Positions 61,496 through 64,000 of a stretch of 64,000 nt of DNA are shown here, in pieces. Location of the stretch: assembly GCA_030654805.1 (NCBI GenBank), contig JAURWR010000028.1, positions 1 through 64,000 on the forward strand. Direction: 5' to 3'. Numbering within the stretch: position 1 is the stretch's first letter; each line of letters begins with the position of its first letter. The translations under genes were made by a program, and so were the position numbers. This DNA comes from Burkholderiaceae bacterium. Lineage in GTDB: Bacteria; Pseudomonadota; Gammaproteobacteria; Burkholderiales; Burkholderiaceae_C. The notes beneath the pieces were generated by a model that had not been told where the DNA came from, did no database searches, and was given only the letters and a program-made list of their open reading frames with translations.

Positions 61496-62093
61496 GCAGC
61501 TCGGCCTGAGCTGGGATGTCCCTGGCCTCATGGCTGGGGTCGATGAGGCCGGTCGCGGGCCGCTGGCCGGTCCGGTGGTGGCTGCTGCCGTGATCCTCGA
61601 CGAACTGCAACCGATCCACGGCCTGAACGATTCGAAGAAGCTCACCGCCCGGACTCGTGATCGCCTGTTCGACGAGATTCGCGCCAAGGCGCTGTGCTGC
61701 TGCGTTGCCGAGGCCAGTGTCGAAGAGATCGATCGCCTGAATATCCTGCAAGCGACTCTGCTCGCGATGCGTCGTGCAGTCGACGGCCTGCGGCTGCGGC
61801 CACACCGGGTGCTCGTCGACGGCAATCGACTGCCGGTGTTACCGATGCCTGCCGAGGCCATCGTTCAAGGGGACTCGAAGGTGCAGGCGATCTCTGCCGC
61901 GTCGATCCTCGCCAAGGTGCACCGCGACCGACTGTGCCTGCTGCTGCACGAGCGCCATCCGCAGTACGGCTTCGATGGTCACAAGGGCTACCCGACGGTC
62001 GCCCACCTGGCGGCTTTGCGCGCGCATGGTGCGTGCGCGGCGCACCGGCGTTCGTTTGCACCAGTGCGTGCGGTGCTGGACGGTTCATCGTGA
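61485..62093 (+). CDS. rnhB: Ribonuclease HII
   Basis: RNase HII removes ribonucleotides embedded in DNA. The 202-residue product has the [20 protein letters not shown] active-site segment with the first Asp and Glu, the NDSKKL motif, and the [20 protein letters not shown] region. The start is probably the TTG at 61485 inside lpxB, preceded by GAGAAA; ATG at 61530 would give a 187-residue form that still keeps the catalytic core. The stop overlaps the next gene as GTGA. Confidence 0.93.
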   Translation: MGAEQLGLSWDVPGLMAGVDEAGRGPLAGPVVAAAVILDELQPIHGLNDSKKLTARTRDRLFDEIRAKALCCCVAEASVEEIDRLNILQATLLAMRRAVDGLRLRPHRVLVDGNRLPVLPMPAEAIVQGDSKVQAISAASILAKVHRDRLCLLLHERHPQYGFDGHKGYPTVAHLAALRAHGACAAHRRSFAPVRAVLDGSS

Positions 62094-62872
62094 CGGCACC
62101 GGTTGTCAAGGCCGTCGCATCGCGCGACAACCCGCTGCTGGTGCGTCTGCGCAAGCTCGGCCGCGATCCGGTGGCCTATCGCAAGCTGGGCGAACTGTGG
62201 ATCGAAGGCGATCACCTGTGCCGGGCCTTCCTCCAGCGCGGTGGTGTACCGCTGCAGGCGGTGATCAGCGAGGCGGGCTGGGCGTCGCCCTTGCGCGAGC
62301 TGGCGCAAGAGGCGCCAGCGGTGGCGGTGTTGCCGGCCGCGCTGATGGGCGGAGTCAGCACGCTCGAATCGCCGGCGCCCATCGGTTTCGTGGTTCCGTG
62401 GATCGGTGCCATTCAGCTGCACCCCGACGCGGCAACCGTTGTGCTCGATCGTCTGCAGGACGCCGGCAATGTCGGCACCATTCTGCGCAGCGCCTCGGCT
62501 TTCGGTTTCACTCAGGTGGTGGCGCTGAAGGGCACCGCCGGCCTGTGGTCGCCCAAAGTGCTTCGCGCGGGCATGGGCGCGCACTTTGGACTGTCACTGG
62601 TTGAAGGTGTCGAGGCTGCTGCGCTGGGTTCGCTGAGCATCCCGATGCTGGCGACCAGTTCGTACGCGACGCAGGCGATCCATGAAGTCGCGCTGCCCTG
62701 GCCGTGCGCCTGGGTGCTGGGGCACGAAGGCGAGGGCGTTTCGGCCGCGTTGCAGGTGCGCTGTAGCCTGACGCTTCGCATTCCGCAGCCGGGTGGCGAG
62801 GAGTCGCTCAACGTCGGTGCGGCTGCTGCAGTCTGTTTGTACGAGTCGGCTCGGCAGCGCCTGAGTCGCTGA
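62090..62872 (+). CDS. TrmH/SpoU family RNA 2'-O-methyltransferase
   Basis: A 260-residue SPOUT-class methyltransferase. The three SpoU motifs are visible in order: [28 protein letters not shown] and [20 protein letters not shown], the last forming the trefoil knot that binds SAM. An N-terminal L30e-like substrate domain precedes the catalytic domain. It begins with GTG overlapping the rnhB stop. The target nucleotide (rRNA or tRNA) is unknown. Convergent with ybiB. Confidence 0.92.
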   Translation: MTAPVVKAVASRDNPLLVRLRKLGRDPVAYRKLGELWIEGDHLCRAFLQRGGVPLQAVISEAGWASPLRELAQEAPAVAVLPAALMGGVSTLESPAPIGFVVPWIGAIQLHPDAATVVLDRLQDAGNVGTILRSASAFGFTQVVALKGTAGLWSPKVLRAGMGAHFGLSLVEGVEAAALGSLSIPMLATSSYATQAIHEVALPWPCAWVLGHEGEGVSAALQVRCSLTLRIPQPGGEESLNVGAAAAVCLYESARQRLSR

Positions 62873-62993
62873 GCGTCATCTGCCCGTCGCGCGAAGCGCG
62901 AGTGTCTGTTGGCACTGTGGCGGCCACGTCCATGGGGCGTGCCAGCCGATGGGCTGCGAACAAGTGGACCGTGCGTCCGGATTCGCTGCGCCG

Positions 62994-63947
62994 TCAGGCG
63001 ATCAACTCATGCACCGGCACTTTCGCCAGCGTCTGCAGCGTGTTGCGGATGCAATCGACCTGGCGTGCCAGGGGGCCGGGGGCGGGCTTCTCGCCGCTGA
63101 CCACCGACTGGATGTAAACCGCTGTCGTCGCGGCGTCGATGCTGCGAGGCAGCACCGGCAGTTCGGTCAGCACGCCCTCCTGGGCGGCGACCGACAGGTC
63201 GGCACGCAATTCACCCTGCAGAAACACATCGAGCCGGGGCAGTCGCCTGGGGTCGGCCACCGGTTCACCTTCGGTTCCGCGCAGCAACATCGCGTTGGCG
63301 CACGAGCGCTGCAGGAAGGCCGTCAGCGCCGCGCCATATTCCGGGTGCGTGTGGTTGACGACTCGCAATGCCCGCGTTCCAAGCGTCGGGTCGAGCAGCT
63401 TGGCCACGGTGTGACCCGGATTGCGCAATCCGATGACCCTTCGGATGTCGAGGAGCCGTGCCAGCGGAGGGCAGAGCGTTTCGGTCGTCATGAACACCGG
63501 CTCGCGACGGACCCAGGCATTGCGCACATCCCGCGCGTCTTTGGCGGTCGGCAGCCCCAGATCGCGAAATATCGATGCCGTGGTGATGCGGCCCGGGTCA
63601 TTGGCCGGTCCGTGCACCAGCACCGGCGTGCCTTCCTGCGCCAACAGCAACGCCAGCAGTGCGGTCAGATTGGGCAACTTGCGGGCGCCGTTGTAAGAAG
63701 GCAGGATGACTGCCGGTAAGCCGGGGCTGAGAGGAATGCAGCGCTCTTGCACTGCGGAGAAAAACCCACACAGCTCGTCGACCGATTCGCCCTTGATCCG
63801 CATTGCCATCGCGAAAGCACCGACTTCGAGGTCGCTCACACGGCCGTCGAGCACCTGGCTCATCAGGTCGTGCGCCTGCTCGCTGGTCAGCGATCGAGCG
63901 CCTTCCTTGCCGCGGCCGATTTCCTTGATGTACGGGGCGATGCTCAT
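62994..63947 (-). CDS. ybiB: YbiB/TrpD2-like protein of the anthranilate phosphoribosyltransferase superfamily
   Basis: A 317-residue protein with the TrpD fold (N-terminal helical domain with LTSEQAHDLMSQVLDGRVSDLEVGAFAMAMRIKG, then the alpha/beta domain). E. coli YbiB (TrpD2) is reported to bind nucleic acid rather than make tryptophan, and key TrpD catalytic glycine motifs are not evident here. The start ATG overlaps the stop of an upstream minus-strand frame as ATGA. A 121-base spacer without clear signals separates it from the convergent SpoU gene. Confidence 0.88.
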   Translation of the reverse strand: MSIAPYIKEIGRGKEGARSLTSEQAHDLMSQVLDGRVSDLEVGAFAMAMRIKGESVDELCGFFSAVQERCIPLSPGLPAVILPSYNGARKLPNLTALLALLLAQEGTPVLVHGPANDPGRITTASIFRDLGLPTAKDARDVRNAWVRREPVFMTTETLCPPLARLLDIRRVIGLRNPGHTVAKLLDPTLGTRALRVVNHTHPEYGAALTAFLQRSCANAMLLRGTEGEPVADPRRLPRLDVFLQGELRADLSVAAQEGVLTELPVLPRSIDAATTAVYIQSVVSGEKPAPGPLARQVDCIRNTLQTLAKVPVHELIA

Positions 63948-64000
63948 AGGGTCTGATCGTGAAAGCGGCCGTCGCTACCGGCGTTGCGGACGCATACGTT
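63944..64000 (-). CDS. C-terminal end of an unidentified upstream gene, cut by the window edge
   Basis: A minus-strand frame is open from the window edge to a TGA that overlaps the ybiB start as ATGA. It encodes 18 residues, NVCVRNAGSDGRFHDQTL. The overlap resembles the couplings seen elsewhere in the window, which supports a real gene end, but the segment is too short to identify. Confidence 0.45.
   Translation of the reverse strand, partial: NVCVRNAGSDGRFHDQTL

Noticed and set aside
62873-62993. The 121-base spacer between the SpoU methyltransferase and ybiB as a terminator site
   Set aside because: Only a 5-bp CGCGC/GCGCG stem is present, with no T run on either strand; not enough to call a terminator.

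Overview
The window is 64 kb of high-GC bacterial core chromosome, almost certainly from a betaproteobacterium of the order Burkholderiales. Three things point there: the gene order rlmN-pilF-rodZ-ispG-hisS-yfgM-bamB-der-hfq-hflX-hflK-hflC-DUF2065-hisZ-purA, the order rpsB-tsf-pyrH-frr-uppS-cdsA-dxr-rseP-bamA-skp-lpxD-fabZ-lpxA-lpxB-rnhB, and the use of HisZ. Genus cannot be fixed from the sequence alone. Coding density is very high. No gap between genes exceeds about 260 bases, base composition looks even, and I see no transposase, integrase, phage gene, CRISPR array or rRNA gene.

Layout. 1-4331: ATP-dependent proteolysis (clpP 3' part, clpX, lon). 4402-4745: three tRNAs (Gly-GCC, Cys-GCA, Leu-TAA) separated by terminator-like hairpins. 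4852-9385: electron-transfer flavoprotein etfBA, an acyl-CoA dehydrogenase and a nitronate monooxygenase-like flavoprotein. 9396-9716: a small Cys-rich protein on the minus strand. 9966-15686: 2-oxoglutarate dehydrogenase complex sucA-sucB-lpd. 15774-17599: zapE coupled to a predicted periplasmic protein. 17617-22617: PP2C phosphatase (minus), YdcH-like protein, DinG/YoaA-type helicase, bamD (minus), rluD. 22618-25422: a spacer with a candidate micro-ORF, then scpB and rluB. 25488-36490: ndk and the long rlmN-to-hflX gene series. 36487-42060: hflK, hflC, DUF2065, hisZ, purA and a phosphoribosyltransferase. 42176-42260: tRNA-Leu(CAG), minus. 42333-47512: rnr, then nnrD and dadA-like on the minus strand. 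47622-62872: rpsB leader, the translation/UMP kinase genes, isoprenoid, phospholipid, outer-membrane assembly and lipid A genes, rnhB and a SpoU methyltransferase. 62994-64000: ybiB/trpD2-like gene and the tail of an upstream gene, both minus.

How the genes work together. Envelope biogenesis dominates. BamA, BamB and BamD (three separate loci), Skp, RseP and HflKC serve outer-membrane assembly and membrane quality control. LpxA, LpxB, LpxD and FabZ make lipid A, UppS and IspG/Dxr supply isoprenoids, CdsA makes phospholipid precursor, and PilF and RodZ support pili and cell shape. Energy metabolism is represented by the oxoglutarate dehydrogenase complex and by an ETF-linked acyl-CoA oxidation unit. 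Many neighbours share ATGA, GTGA or TGATG overlaps, which suggests translationally coupled operons.

I did not find a convincing new biological system. The best leads are regulatory or small: a structured rpsB leader with an extended -10 promoter, a sigma-32-like promoter before lon, a terminator inside the clpP-clpX spacer, the micro-ORF between rluD and scpB, the uncharacterised periplasmic protein coupled to zapE, and a 7-Cys mini-protein beside the nitronate monooxygenase gene.
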